A stretch of DNA of 64,000 nucleotides from Taudactylus pleione (lineage: Eukaryota > Chordata > Amphibia > Anura > Myobatrachidae): the NCBI GenBank assembly GCA_031769625.1, contig JAUIMM010000579.1:806001-870000 (forward strand), in the 5' to 3' direction. A program made the translations under genes and the position numbers. The notes under the pieces were generated by a model. The model made no database searches. It had not been told where the DNA came from and worked only from the letters and a program-made list of their open reading frames with translations. Shown here piece by piece: positions 30,486 through 46,690 of this stretch (the stretch's first letter is position 1; each line of letters begins with the position of its first letter).

Positions 30486-33400
30486 CATCCCTGCACTGTA
30501 TCCTACTACATCCCTGCACTGTATTACTACATCACTTCACTGTATCCTACTACATTCCTGCACTGTATTACTACATTCCTGCACTGTATCCTATTACATC
30601 CCTGCCATGTATTACTACATGCCTGCACTGTATTACTACATGTCTGCACTGTATCCTACTACATCGCTGCACTGTATCCTACTACATCCCTGCACTGTAT
30701 CCTACTACATCCCTGCACTGTATCCTACTACATCCCTACACTGTATTACTAAATTTCTGCACTGTATCCTACTATATCCCTATACTGTATTTCTACATCC
30801 TTGCACTTTATTACTACATCCCTGCACTGTATTAGTACATCTCTACACTGTATCTTACTACATCCCTGCACTGCATTACTGCATCCCTGCACTGTGTCCT
30901 ACTACATCCCTACACTGTATTACTACATCCCTTCACTGTATCCTACTACATCCCTTTACTATATTACTACATCCGTGCACTTTATTACTACATCCCTGCA
31001 CTGTATTACTACATCCCTGCACTGTATCCTACTACATCCCTGCACTGTATTACTACATCCCTGCACTGTATCCTACTACATCCCTGCACTGTATCCTACT
31101 ACATCCCTGCACTGTATTACTACATCCCTGCACTGTATCCTACTACATCCCTGCACTGTATTATTACATTCCTGCACTGTATTACTACATCTCTGCACTG
31201 TATCCTACTACATCCCTGCACTGTATCCTACTACATGCCTTCACTGTATCCTACTACATCCCTGAACTGTTTCCCACGACATCCCTACACTGTATCCTAC
31301 TACACCCCTGCACTTTATTACTACATCCCTGCACTGTATTAATACATCCCTGCACTGTATCCAACTACATCCCTTCACTCTATCCTACTACATCCCTGCA
31401 CTGTATCCTACTGCATCCCTGCACTGTATTACTACATCCCTGCACCGTATCCTACTACATCCCTGCACTGTATCCTACTACATCCCTGCATTGTATTACT
31501 ACATCCCTGCACCGTATCCTACTACATCCCTGCACGGTATCCTACTACATCCCTGTACTGTATCCTACAACATCACTGCACTGTATTACTACATCCCTGC
31601 ATTGTATCCTAATACATCCCTGCACAGTATTACTACATCCCTTCACTGTATCCTACTACATCCCTGCACTGTATCCTACTACATCCCTGCACTGTATTAC
31701 TACATCCGTGCTCTGTATCCTACTCCATCCCTGCACTGTATTACTACATCCCTGCACTGTATTACTACATCCCTGCACTGTATTACTAGAACACTGCAAT
31801 GTATTACTACATCCCTGCACTGTATCCTACTACATCTCTGCACTGTATCCTACTACATCCCTGCACTGTATTACTACATCCCTGCACTGTATCCTACTAG
31901 ATCCCTGCACTGTATCCTACTACATCCCTGCACTGTATTACTACATCCCTGCACTGTATCCTACTACATCACTGCACTGTATTAATACATTCCTGCACTG
32001 TATCCTACTACATCCCTAAACTGTATTACTACATCCCTGCACTGTATTACTACATGTCTGCACTGTATCCTACTACATCCCTATACTGTATTACTAAATC
32101 CATGCACATTATAACTACATCCCTGCACTGTATTACTACATCCCTGCACTGTATCCTAATACATTCCTGCACTTTATTACTACATCCCTGCACTGAATCC
32201 TACTACATCCCTGCACTGTATTACTACACCCCTGCACTGTATCCTACTACATCCCTGCACTGTATTACTACATTCCTACACTGTATCCTACTACATTCCT
32301 GAACTGTATCCTACTACATCCCTGCACTGTATTACTACATCCCTGCACTGTATTACTACATCACTGAACTGTATCCTACTACATCCCTGCACTGTATTAC
32401 TTCATCCCTGCACTGTATCCTACTACATCCCTGCACTGTATTACTACATCCCTGCACTGTATCCTACTACATCCCTGCACTGTACTACTACATCCCTGCA
32501 CTGTATCCTACTACATCCCTGCACTGTATTACTACATCCATGCACTGTATCCTACTGCATCCCTGCACTGTATTACTACATCCCTGCACTGTATTACTAC
32601 ATCGCTGCACTGTATTACTACTTCGCTGCAATGTATTACTACATCCCTGCACTGTATCATACTACATCCCTGCACTGTATCCTACTACATCCCTGCACTG
32701 TATCCTACTACATCCCTGCACTGTATTACTACATCACTGCACTGTATCCTACTACATCCCTGCACTGTATTGCTACATTCCTGCACTGTATTACTACATG
32801 TCTGCACTGTATCCTACTACATCCCTGCACTGTATCCTACTACATCCCTTCACTGTATCCTACTACATCCCTGCACTGTATTACTAAATTCCTGCACTGT
32901 ATCCTACTACATCCCTACACTGTATTACTACATCCCTTCACTGTATCCTACTACATCCCTTTACTATATTATTATATCAGTGCACTTTATTACTACTTCC
33001 CTGCACTGTATTACTACATCCCTGCACTGTATCCTACTACATCCCTGCACTGTATTACTACATCCCTGCACTGTATCCTACTACATCCCTGCACTGTATC
33101 CTACTACATCCCTGCACTGTATTACTACATCCCTGCACTGTATCCTACTACATCCCTGCACTGTATTACTACATTCCTGCACTGTATTACTACATCTCTG
33201 CACTGTATCCTCCTACATTCCCTGCACTATATCCTACTACATACCTTCACTGTATCCTACTACATCCCTGAACTGTTTCCCACTACATCCCTGCACTGTA
33301 TCCTACTACACGCCTGCACTTTATTACGTCATCCCTGCACTGTATTACTACATCCCTGCACTGTATCCTACTACATCCCTTCACTCTATCCTACTACATC

Positions 33401-33950
33401 CCTGCACTGTATCCTACTGCATCCCTGCACTGTATTACTACATCCCTGCACCGTATCCTACTACATCCCTGCACTGTATTACTACATCCCTGCAGGGTAT
33501 CCTACTGCATCCCTGCACGGTATCCTACTACATCCCTGTACTGTATCCTACAACATCACTGCACTGTATTACTACATCCCTGCACTGTATCCTAATACAT
33601 CCCTGCACAGTATTACTACATCCCTTCACTGTATCCTACTACATCCCTGCACTGTATCCTACTACATCCCTGCACTGTATTACTACATCCGTGCACTGTA
33701 TCCTACTGCATCCCTGCACTGTATTACTACATCCCTGCACTGTATTACTACATCCCTGCACTGCATTACTACAACACTGCAATGTATTACAACATCCCTG
33801 CACTGTATCCTACTACATCTCTGCACTGTATCCTACTACATCCCTGCACTGTATTAATACATTCCTGCACTGTATCCTACTACATCCCTGCACTGTATTA
33901 CTACATCCCTGCACTGTATCCTACTACATCCCTGCACTGTATTACTACAT
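30485..33950. repeat. 3.4-kb HOR, copy B
   Basis: This directly follows copy A head to tail. Markers lie at 30832 (TTAGTACA), 31787 (TAGAACAC), 32094 (CTAAATCC), 33489 (CCTGCAGG) and 33770 (TACAACAC). All but the first sit exactly 3,418 bp from their copy-A partners; the first is 3,395 bp away. Confidence 0.9.
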
Positions 33951-36045
33951 CCCTGCACTGTATCCTACTACATCCCTGCACTGTACTACTACATCCCTGC
34001 ACTGTATCCTACTACATCCCTGCACTGTATTACTACATCCCTGCACTGTATTACTACATGTCTGCACTGTATCCTACTACATCCCTATACTGTATTACTA
34101 CATCCATGCACATTATAACTACATCCCTGCACTGTATTACTACATCCCTGCACTGTATCCTATTACATCCCTGCACTGTATTACTGCATCCCGGCACTGT
34201 ATCCTACTACATCCCTGCACTGTTTTACTACATCCCTGAACTGTATCCTACTACATCCCTTTACTATATTACTACATCTGTGCACTGTTTCCTACTGCAT
34301 CCCTGCACTGTATTACTACATCCCTGCACTGTATCCTGCTACATACCTGCACTGTATTAATACATCCCTGCACTATATCCTACTACATTACTGCACTGTA
34401 TCCTACAACATCCCTGCATTGTATCCTACTACATCCCTGCACTGTATCCTACTACATCCCTGCACTGTATTACTACATCCCTGCACTGAATCCTACTACA
34501 TCCCTGCACTGTATTAATACATCCCTGCTCTGTATCCTACTACATCCCTGCACTGTAATAATAAATCCCTGCACTTTATCCTACTATATTCCTGCACTGT
34601 ATTACTACATCCCTACACTGTATCCTACTACATCCCTGCACTGTATTACTACATCCCTGCACTGAATCCAACTACATCCCTACACTGTATTACTAAATCC
34701 CTGCACTGTATCCTACTACATCCCTGCACTGTATCCTACTACATCCCTGCACTGTATCCTCCTACATCCCTGCACTGTATCCTACTACATCCCTGCACTG
34801 TATTACTACATCCCTGCACTGAATCCAACTACATCCCTATACTGTATTTCTACATAGGTGCACTGTATCCTACTGCATCCCTGCACTATATTACTACATC
34901 CCTGCACTGTATTACTACATCGCTGCACTGTATTACTACTTCAATGCAATGTATTACTACATCCCTGCACTGTATCCTACTACATCTCTGCACTGTATCC
35001 TACTACATCCCTGCACTGTATTAATACATTCCTGCACTGTATCCTACTAGATCCCTGCACTGTATCCTACTACATCCCTGCACTGTATTACTACATCCCT
35101 GCACTGTATCCTACTACATCCGTGCACTGTATTAATACATTCCTGCACTGTATCCTACTACATCCCTGCACTGTATTACTACATCCCTGCACTGTATTAC
35201 TACATCCCTGCACTGTATCCTACTACATCCCTTCACTCTATCCTACTACATCCCTGCACTGTATCCTACTGCATCCCTGCACTGTATTACTACATCCCTG
35301 CAACGTATCCTACTACATCCATGCACTGTATTACTACATCCCTGCACGGTATCCTACTGCATCCCTGCACGGTATTACTACATCCCTGCACTGTATCCTG
35401 CTACATACCTGCACTGTATTAATACACCCCTGCACTATATCCTACTACATTACTGCACTGTATCCTACAACATCCCTGCATTGTATCCTACTACATCCCT
35501 GCACTGTATCCTACTACATCCCTGCACTGTATTACTACATCCCTGCACTGAATCCTACTACATCCCTGCACTGTATTACTACATCCCTGCTCTGTATCCT
35601 CCTACATCCCTGCACTGTAATAATAAATCCCTGCACTTTATCCTACTATATTCCTGCACTGTATTACTACATCCCTACACTGTATCCTACTACATCCCTG
35701 CACTGTATTACTACATCCCTGCACTGAATCCAACTACATCCCTACACTGTATTACTAAATCCCTGCACTGTATCCTACTACATCCCTGCACTATATCCTA
35801 CTACATCCCTGCACTGTATCCTCCTACATCCCTGCACTGTATCCTACTACATCCCTGCACTGTATTACTACATCCCTGCCCTGAATCCAACTACATCCCT
35901 ATACTGTATTTCTACATAGGCGCACTGTATCCTACTGCATCCCTGCACTGTATTACTAGATCCCTGCACTGTATTACTACATTGCTGCACTGTATTACTA
36001 CTTCACTGCAATGTATTACTACATCCCTGCACTGTATCCTACTAC
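33950..36045. repeat. Linker region with two copies of the GTAATAAT-ATAGG module
   Basis: Between HOR copies B and C lie two linker modules: GTAATAATAAATCC at 34555 and 35617, each followed about 300 bp later by ATAGG (34854, 35916). The second ATAGG has the variant ATAGGCGC also found at 26962. The rest is ordinary 21/23-bp repeat. The doubled linker recurs at 41616/42836, suggesting that it was amplified together with its neighbours. Confidence 0.82.
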
Positions 36046-39000
36046 ATCCCTGCACTGTATCCTACTACATCCCTGCACTGTATTACTACATCACTTCACT
36101 GTATCCTACTACATTCCTGCACTGTATTACTACATTCCTGCACTGTATCCTATTACATCCCTGCCATGTATTACTACATGCCTGCACTGTATTACTACAT
36201 GTCTGCACTGTATCCTACTACATCGCTGCACTGTATCCTACTACATCCCTGCACTGTATCCTACTACATCCCTGCACTGTATCCTACTACATCCCTACAC
36301 TGTATTACTAAATTTCTGCACTGTATCCTACTATATCCCTATACTGTATTTCTACATCCTTGCACTTTATTACTACATCCCTGCACTGTATTAGTACATC
36401 TCTACACTGTATCTTACTACATCCCTGCACTGCATTACTGCATCCCTGCACTGTGTCCTACTACATCCCTACACTGTATTACTACATCCCTTCACTGTAT
36501 CCTACTACATCCCTTTACTATATTACTACATCCGTGCACTTTATTACTACATCCCTGCACTGTATTACTACATCCCTGCACTGTATCCTACTACATCCCT
36601 GCACTGTATTACTACATCCCTGCACTGTATCCTACTACATCCCTGCACTGTATCCTACTACATCCCTGCACTGTATTACTACATCCCTGCACTGTATCCT
36701 ACTACATCCCTGCACTGTATTATTACATTCCTGCACTGTATTACTACATCTCTGCACTGTATCCTACTACATCCCTGCACTGTATCCTACTACATGCCTT
36801 CACTGTATCCTACTACATCCCTGAACTGTTTCCCACGACATCCCTACACTGTATCCTACTACACCCCTGCACTTTATTACTACATCCCTGCACTGTATTA
36901 ATACATCCCTGCACTGTATCCAACTACATCCCTTCACTCTATCCTACTACATCCCTGCACTGTATCCTACTGCATCCCTGCACTGTATTACTACATCCCT
37001 GCACCGTATCCTACTACATCCCTGCACTGTATCCTACTACATCCCTGCATTGTATTACTACATCCCTGCACCGTATCCTACTACATCCCTGCACGGTATC
37101 CTACTACATCCCTGTACTGTATCCTACAACATCACTGCACTGTATTACTACATCCCTGCATTGTATCCTAATACATCCCTGCACAGTATTACTACATCCC
37201 TTCACTGTATCCTACTACATCCCTGCACTGTATCCTACTACATCCCTGCACTGTATTACTACATCCGTGCACTGTATCCTACTGCATCCCTGCACTGTAT
37301 TACTACATCCCTGCACTGTATTACTACATCCCTGCACTGTATTACTAGAACACTGCAATGTATTACTACATCCCTGCACTGTATCCTACTACATCTCTGC
37401 ACTGTATCCTACTACATCCCTGCACTGTATTACTACATCCCTGCACTGTATCCTACTAGATCCCTGCACTGTATCCTACTACATCCCTGCACTGTATTAC
37501 TACATCCCTGCACTGTATCCTACTACATCCCTGCACTGTATTAATACATTCCTGCACTGTATCCTACTACATCCCTAAACTGTATTACTACATCCCTGCA
37601 CTGTATTACTACATGTCTGCACTGTATCCTACTACATCCCTATACTGTATTACTAAATCCATGCACATTATAACTACATCCCTGCACTGTATTACTACAT
37701 CCCTGCACTGTATCCTAATACATTCCTGCACTGTATTACTACATCCCTGCACTGAATCCTACTACATCCCTGCACTGTATTACTACACCCCTGCACTGTA
37801 TCCTACTACATCCCTGCACTGTATTACTACATTCCTGCACTGTATCCTACTACATTCCTGAACTGTATCCTACTACATCCCTGCACTGTATTACTACATC
37901 CCTGCACTGTATTACTACATCACTGAACTGTATCCTACTACATCCCTGCACTGTATTACTTCATCCCTGCACTGTATCCTACTACATCCCTGCACTGTAT
38001 TACTACATCCCTGCACTGTATCCTACTACATCCCTGCACTGTACTACTACATCCCTGCACTGTATCCTACTACATCCCTGCACTGTATTACTACATCCAT
38101 GCACTGTATCCTACTGCATCCCTGCACTGTATTACTACATCCCTGCACTGTATTACTACATCGCTGCACTGTATTACTACTTCGCTGCAATGTATTACTA
38201 CATCCCTGCACTGTATCATACTACATCCCTGCACTGTATCCTACTACATCCCTGCACTGTATCCTACTACATCCCTGCACTGTATTACTACATCACTGCA
38301 CTGTATCCTACTACATCCCTGCACTGTATTGCTACATTCCTGCACTGTATTACTACATGTCTGCACTGTATCCTACTACATCCCTGCACTGTATCCTACT
38401 ACATCCCTGCACTGTATCCTACTACATCCCTGCACTGTATTACTAAATTCCTGCACTGTATCCTACTACATCCCTACACTGTATTACTACATCCCTTCAC
38501 TGTATCCTACTACATCCCTTTACTATATTATTATATCAGTGCACTTTATTACTACTCCCTGCACTGTATTACTACATCCATGCACTGTATCCTACTACAT
38601 CCCTGCACTGTATTACTACATCCCTGCACTGTATCCTACTACATCCCTGCACTGTATCCTACTACATCCCTGCACTGTATTACTACATCCCTGCACTGTA
38701 TCCTACTACATCCCTGCACTGTATTACTACATTCCTGCACTGTATTACTACATCTCTGCACTGTATCCTCCTACATTCCCTGCACTATATCCTACTACAT
38801 GCCTTCACTGTATCCTACTACATCCCTGAACTGTTTCCCACTACATCCCTGCACTGTATCCTACTACACGCCTGCACTTTATTACATCATCCCTGCACTG
38901 TATTACTACATCCCTGCACTGTATCCTACTACATCCCTTCACTCTATCCTACTACATCCCTGCACTGTATCCTACTGCATCCCTGCACTGTATTACTACA

Positions 39001-39480
39001 TCCCTGCACCGTATCCTACTACATCCCTGCAGGGTATCCTACTGCATCCCTGCACGGTATCCTACTACATCCCTGTACTGTATCCTACAACATCACTGCA
39101 CTGTATTACTACATCCCTGCACTGTATCCTAATACATCCCTGCACAGTATTACTACATCCCTTCACTGTATCCTACTACATCCCTGCACTGTATCCTACT
39201 ACATCCCTGCACTGTATTACTACATCCGTGCACTGTATCCTACTGCATCCCTGCACTGTATTACTACATCGCTGCACTGTATTACTACATCCCTGCACTG
39301 TATTACTACAACACTGCAATGTATTACAACATCCCTGCACTGTATCCTACTACATCTCTGCACTGTATCCTACTACATCCCTGCACTGTATTAATACATT
39401 CCTGCACTGTATCCTACTACATCCCTGCACTGTATTACTACATCCCTGCACTGTATCCTACTACATCCCTGCACTGTATT
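36045..39480. repeat. 3.4-kb HOR, copy C
   Basis: This copy is 5,559 bp after copy B for most of its length (TTAGTACA 36391, TAGAACAC 37346, CTAAATCC 37653) and then 5,537 bp (CCTGCAGG 39026, TACAACAC 39307). The step comes from a one-base deletion near 38,553 that leaves a rare 20-bp unit (TACTACTCCCTG) and from loss of one 21-bp unit near 39.03 kb. Confidence 0.88.
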
Positions 39481-39559
39481 ACTACATTCCTACACTGTAT
39501 CCTACTACATTCCTCAACTGTATCCTACTACATCCCTGCACTGTATTACTACATCCCTG

Positions 39560-41480
39560 CACTGTATTACTACATCACTGAACTGTATCCTACTACATCC
39601 CTGCACTGTATTACTTCATCCCTGCACTGTATCCTACTACATCCCTGCACTGTATTACTACATCCCTGCACTGTATCCTACTACATCCCTGCACTGTACT
39701 ACTACATCCCTGCACTGTATCCTACTACATCCCTGCACTGTATTACTACATCCATGCACTGTATCCTACTGCATCCCTGCACTGTATTACTACATCCCTG
39801 CACTGTATTACTACATCGCTGCACTGTATTACTACTTCGCTGCAATGTATTACTACATCCCTGCACTGTATCATACTACATCCCTGCACTGTATCCTACT
39901 ACATCCCTGCACTGTATCCTACTACATCCCTGCACTGTATTACTACATCACTGCACTGTATCCTACTACATCCCTGCACTGTATTGCTACATTCCTGCAC
40001 TGTATTACTACATGTCTGCACTGTATCCTACTACATCCCTGCACTGTATCCTACTACATCCCTGCACTGTATCCTACTACATCCCTGCACTGTATTACTA
40101 AATTCCTGCACTGTATCCTACTACATCCCTACACTGTATTACTACATCCCTTCACTGTATCCTACTACATCCCTTTACTATATTATTATATCAGTGCACT
40201 TTATTACTACTTCCCTGCACTGTATTACTACATCCCTGCACTGTATCCTACTACATCCCTGCACTGTATTACTACATCCCTGCACTGTATCCTACTACAT
40301 CCCTGCACTGTGTCCTACTACATCCCTGCACTGTATTACTACATCCCTGCACTGTATCCTACTACATCCCTGCACTGTATTACTACATTCCTGCACTGTA
40401 TTACTACATCTCTGCACTGTATCCTCCTACATTCCCTGCACTATATCCTACTACATACCTTCACTGTATCCTACTACATCCCTGAACTGTTTCCCACTAC
40501 ATCCCTGCACTGTATCCTACTACACGCCTGCACTTTATTACGTCATCCCTGCACTGTATTACTACATCCCTGCACTGTATCCTACTACATCCCTTCACTC
40601 TATCCTACTACATCCCTGCACTGTATCCTACTGCATCCCTGCACTGTATTACTACATCCCTGCACCGTATCCTACTACATCCCTGCACTGTATTACTACA
40701 TCCCTGCAGGGTATCCTACTGCATCCCTGCACGGTATCCTACTACATCCCTGTACTGTATCCTACAACATCACTGCACTGTATTACTACATCCCTGCACT
40801 GTATCCTAATACATCCCTGCACAGTATTACTACATCCCTTCACTGTATCCTACTACATCCCTGCACTGTATCCTACTACATCCCTGCACTGTATTACTAC
40901 ATCCGTGCACTGTATCCTACTGCATCCCTGCACTGTATTACTACATCCCTGCACTGTATTACTACATCCCTGCACTGCATTACTACAACACTGCAATGTA
41001 TTACAACATCCCTGCACTGTATCCTACTACATCTCTGCACTGTATCCTACTACATCCCTGCACTGTATTAATACATTCCTGCACTGTATCCTACTACATC
41101 CCTGCACTGTATTACTACATCCCTGCACTGTATCCTACTACATCCCTGCACTGTATTACTACATCCATGCACATTATAACTACATCCCTGCACTGTATTA
41201 CTACATCCCTGCACTGTATCCTATTACATCCCTGCACTGTATTACTGCATCCCGGCACTGTATCCTACTACATCCCTGCACTGTTTTACTACATCCCTGA
41301 ACTGTATCCTACTACATTCCTTTACTATATTACTACATCTGTGCACTGTTTCCTACTGCATCCCTGCACTGTATTACTACATCCCTGCACTGTATCCTGC
41401 TACATACCTGCACTGTATTAATACATCCCTGCACTATATCCTACTACATTACTGCACTGTATCCTACAACATCCCTGCAT
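39560..41480. repeat. 3.4-kb HOR, partial copy C' (3' half only)
   Basis: This segment repeats the later part of copy C at offsets of 1,655-1,677 bp: CCTGCAGG at 40703 and TACAACAC at 40984. The earlier markers (TTAGTACA, TAGAACAC, CTAAATCC) are absent. Relative to copy B it lacks about 153 bp near 41.15 kb. A partial duplicate of this kind is the expected product of out-of-register exchange. Confidence 0.83.
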
Positions 41481-43264
41481 TGTATCCTACTACATCCCTG
41501 CACTGTATCCTACTACATCCCTGCACTGTATTACTACATCCCTGCACTGAATCCTACTACATCCCTGCACTGTATTAATACATCCCTGCTCTGTATCCTA
41601 CTACATCCCTGCACTGTAATAATAAATCCCTGCACTTTATCCTACTATATTCCTGCACTGTATTACTACATCCCTACACTGTATCCTACTACATCCCTGC
41701 ACTGTATTACTACATCCCTGCACTGAATCCAACTACATCCCTACACTGTATTACTAAATCCCTGCACTGTATCCTACTACATCCCTGCACTGTATCCTAC
41801 TACATCCCTGCACTGTATCCTCCTACATCCCTGCACTGTATCCTACTACATCCCTGCACTGTATTACTACATCCCTGCACTGAATCCAACTACATCCCTA
41901 TACTGTATTTCTACATAGGTGCACTGTATCCTACTGCATCCCTGCACTATATTACTACATCCCTGCACTGTATTACTACATCGCTGCACTGTATTACTAC
42001 TTCACTGCAATGTATTACTACATCCCTGCACTGTATCCTACTACATCTCTGCACTGTATCCTACTACATCCCTGCACTGTATTAATACATTCCTGCACTG
42101 TATCCTACTAGATCCCTGCACTGTATCCTACTACATCCCTGCACTGTATTACTACATCCCTGCACTGTATCCTACTACATCCCTGCACTGTATTAATACA
42201 TTCCTGCACTGTATCCTACTACATCCCTGCACTGTATTACTACATTCCTGCACTGTATTACTACATCTCTGCACTGTATCCTACTACATTCCCTGCACTG
42301 TATCCTATTACATGCCTTCACTGTATCCTACTACATCCCTGAACTGTTTCCCACTACATCCCTGCACTGTATCCTACTACACGCCTGCACTTTATTACTA
42401 CATCCCTGCACTGTATTACTACATCCCTGCACTGTATCCTACTACATCCCTTCACTCTATCCTACTACATCCCTGCACTGTATCCTACTGCATCCCTGCA
42501 CTGTATTACTACATCCCTGCAATGTATCCTACTACATCCATGCACTGTATTACTACATCCCTGCACGGTATCCTACTGCATCCCTGCACGGTATTACTAC
42601 ATCCCTGCACTGTATCCTGCTACATACCTGCACTGTATTAATACACCCCTGCACTATATCCTACTACATTACTGCACTGTATCCTACAACATCCCTGCAT
42701 TGTATCCTACTACATCCCTGCACTGTATCCTACTACATCCCTGCACTGTATTACTACATCCCTGCACTGAATCCTACTACATCCCTGCACTGTATTACTA
42801 CATCCCTGCTCTGTATCCTACTACATCCCTGCACTGTAATAATAAATCCCTGCACTTTATCCTACTATATTCCTGCACTGTATTACTACATCCCTACACT
42901 GTATCCTACTACATCCCTGCACTGTATTACTACATCCCTGCACTGAATCCAACTACATCCCTACACTGTATTACTAAATCCCTGCACTGTATCCTACTAC
43001 ATCCCTGCACTATATCCTACTACATCCCTGCACTGTATCCTCCTACATCCCTGCACTGTATCCTACTACATCCCTGCACTGTATTACTACATCCCTGCCC
43101 TGAATCCAACTACATCCCTATACTGTATTTCTACATAGGTGCACTGTATCCTACTGCATCCCTGCACTGTATTACTAGATCCCTGCACTGTATTACTACA
43201 TCGCTGCACTGTATTACTACTTCACTGCAATGTATTACTACATCCCTGCACTGTATCCTACTAC

Positions 43265-46200
43265 ATCCCTGCACTGTATCCTACTACATCCCTGCACTGT
43301 ATTACTACATCACTTCACTGTATCCTACTACATTCCTGCACTGTATTACTACATTCCTGCACTGTATCCTATTACATCCCTGCCATGTATTACTACATGC
43401 CTGCACTGTATTACTACATGTCTGCACTGTATCCTACTACATCGCTGCACTGTATCCTACTACATCCCTGCACTGTATCCTACTACATCCCTGCACTGTA
43501 TCCTACTACATCCCTACACTGTATTACTAAATTTCTGCACTGTATCCTACTATATCCCTATACTGTATTTCTACATCCTTGCACTTTATTACTACATCCC
43601 TGCACTGTATTAGTACATCTCTACACTGTATCTTACTACATCCCTGCACTGCATTACTGCATCCCTGCACTGTGTCCTACTACATCCCTACACTGTATTA
43701 CTACATACCTTCACTGTATCCTACTACATCCCTTTACTATATTACTACATCCGTGCACTTTATTACTACATCCCTGCACTGTATTACTACATCCCTGCAC
43801 TGTATCCTACTACATCCCTGCACTGTATTACTACATCCCTGCACTGTATCCTACTACATCCCTGCACTGTATCCTACTACATCCCTGCACTGTATTACTA
43901 CATCCCTGCACTGTATCCTACTACATCCCTGCACTGTATTATTACATTCCTGCACTGTATTACTACATCTCTGCACTGTATCCTACTACATCCCTGCACT
44001 GTATCCTACTACATGCCTTCACTGTATCCTACTACATCCCTGAACTGTTTCCCACGACATCCCTACACTGTATCCTACTACACCCCTGCACTTTATTACT
44101 ACATCCCTGCACTGTATTAATACATCCCTGCACTGTATCCAACTACATCCCTTCACTCTATCCTACTACATCCCTGCACTGTATCCTACTGCATCCCTGC
44201 ACTGTATTACTACATCCCTGCACCGTATCCTACTACATCCCTGCACTGTATCCTACTACATCCCTGCATTGTATTACTACATCCCTGCACCGTATCCTAC
44301 TACATCCCTGCATGGTATCCTACTACATCCCTGTACTGTATCCTACAACATCACTGCACTGTATTACTACATCCCTGCATTGTATCCTAATACATCCCTG
44401 CACAGTATTACTACATCCCTTCACTGTATCCTACTACATCCCTGCACTGTATCCTACTACATCCCTGCACTGTATTACTACATCCGTGCACTGTATCCTA
44501 CTGCATCCCTGCACTGTATTACTACATCCCTGCACTGTATTACTACATCCCTGCACTGTATTACTAGAACACTGCAATGTATTACTACATCCCTGCACTG
44601 TATCCTACTACATCTCTGCACTGTATCCTACTACATCCCTGCACTGTATTACTACATCCCTGCACTGTATCCTACTAGATCCCTGCACTGTATCCTACTA
44701 CATCCCTGCACTGTATTACTACATCCCTGCACTGTATCCTACTACATCCCTGCACTGTATTAATACATTCCTGCACTGTATCCTACTACATCCCTAAACT
44801 GTATTACTACATCCCTGCACTGTATTACTACATGTCTGCACTGTATCCTACTACATCCCTATACTGTATTACTAAATCCATGCACATTATAACTACATCC
44901 CTGCACTGTATTACTACATCCCTGCACTGTATCCTAATACATTCCTGCACTGTATTACTACATCCCTGCACTGAATCCTACTACATCCCTGCACTGTATT
45001 ACTACACACCTGCACTGTATCCTACTACATCCCTGCACTGTATTACTACATTCCTGCACTGTATCCTACTACATTCCTGAACTGTATCCTACTACATCCC
45101 TGCACTGTATTACTACATCCCTGCACTGTATTACTACATCACTGAACTGTATCCTACTACATCCCTGCACTGTATTACTTCATCCCTGCACTGTATCCTA
45201 CTACATCCCTGCACTGTATTACTACATCCCTGCACTGTATCCTACTACATCCCTGCACTGTACTACTACATCCCTGCACTGTATCCTACTACATCCCTGC
45301 ACTATATTACTACATCCATGCACTGTATCCTACTGCATCCCTGCACTGTATTACTACATCCCTGCACTGTATTACTACATCGCTGCACTGTATTACTACT
45401 TCGCTGCAATGTATTACTACATCCCTGCACTGTATCCTACTACATCCCTGCACTGTATCCTACTACATCCCTGCACTGTATCCTACTACATCCCTGCACT
45501 GTATTACTACATCACTGCACTGTATCCTACTACATCCCTGCACTGTATTGCTACATTCCTGCACTGTATTACTACATGTCTGCACTGTATCCTACTACAT
45601 GTCTGCACTGTATCCTACTACATCCCTGCACTGTATCCTACTACATCCCTGCACTGTATTACTAAATTCCTGCACTGTATCCTACTACATCCCTACACTG
45701 TAATACTACATCCCTTCACTGTATCCTACTACATCCCTTTACTATATTATTATATCAGTGCACTTTATTACTACTTCCCTGCACTGTATTACTACATCCA
45801 TGCACTGTATCCTACTACATCCCTGCACTGTATTACTACATCCCTGCACTGTATCCTACTACATCCCTGCACTGTATCCTACTACATCCCTGCACTGTAT
45901 TACTACATCCCTGCACTGTATCCTACTACATCCCTGCACTGTATTACTACATTCCTGCACTGTATTACTACATCTCTGCACTGTATCCTCCTACATTCCC
46001 TGCACTATATCCTACTACATGCCTTCACTGTATCCTACTACATCCCTGAACTGTTTCCCACTACATCCCTGCACTGTATCCTACTACACGCCTGCACTTT
46101 ATTACATCATCCCTGCACTGTATTACTACATCCCTGCACTGTATCCTACTACATCCCTTCACTCTATCCTACTACATCCCTGCTTTGTATCCTACTGCAT

Positions 46201-46690
46201 CCCTGCACTGTATTACTACATCCCTGCACCGTATCCTACTACATCCCTGCACTGTATTACTACATCCCTGCAGGGTATCCTACTGCATCCCTGCACGGTA
46301 TCCTACTACATCCCTGTACTGTATCCTACAACATCACTGCACTGTATTACTACATCCCTGCACTGTATCCTAATACATCCCTGCACAGTATTACTACATC
46401 CCTTCACTGTATCCTACTACATCCCTGCACTGTATCCTACTACATCCCTGCACTGTATTACTACATCCGTGCACTGTATCCTACTGCATCCCTGCACTGT
46501 ATTACTACATCGCTGCACTGTATTACTACATCCCTGCACTGTATTACTACAACACTGCAATGTATTACAACATCCCTGCACTGTATCCTACTACATCTCT
46601 GCACTGTATCCTACTACATCCCTGCACTGTATTAATACATTCCTGCACTGTATCCTACTACATCCCTGCACTGTATTACTACATCCCTGC
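43265..46690. repeat. 3.4-kb HOR, copy D
   Basis: Markers lie at 43610 (TTAGTACA), 44565 (TAGAACAC), 44872 (CTAAATCC), 46267 (CCTGCAGG) and 46548 (TACAACAC). The first three are 7,219 bp from copy C. In the sample compared near 36.4 and 43.6 kb, one difference in about 130 bp was seen (CATACCTT against CATCCCTT). Confidence 0.89.

Larger units (their letters stand above)
26035..35200. repeat. 9.2-kb duplicated segment, copy 1
   Basis: This segment matches 42,208-51,395 at a constant offset of 16,173 bp up to about 27.8 kb and 16,196 bp after it. The 23-bp step is one unit missing from this copy near 27.82 kb. Marker pairs are GTAATAAT 26663/42836, ATAGG 26962/43135, TAGAACAC 28369/44565, CTAAATCC 28676/44872, CCTGCAGG 30071/46267 and 33489/49685, and ATAGG 34854/51050. 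Single-base differences look rare. Outside these limits the two sequences follow different neighbours. Confidence 0.9.
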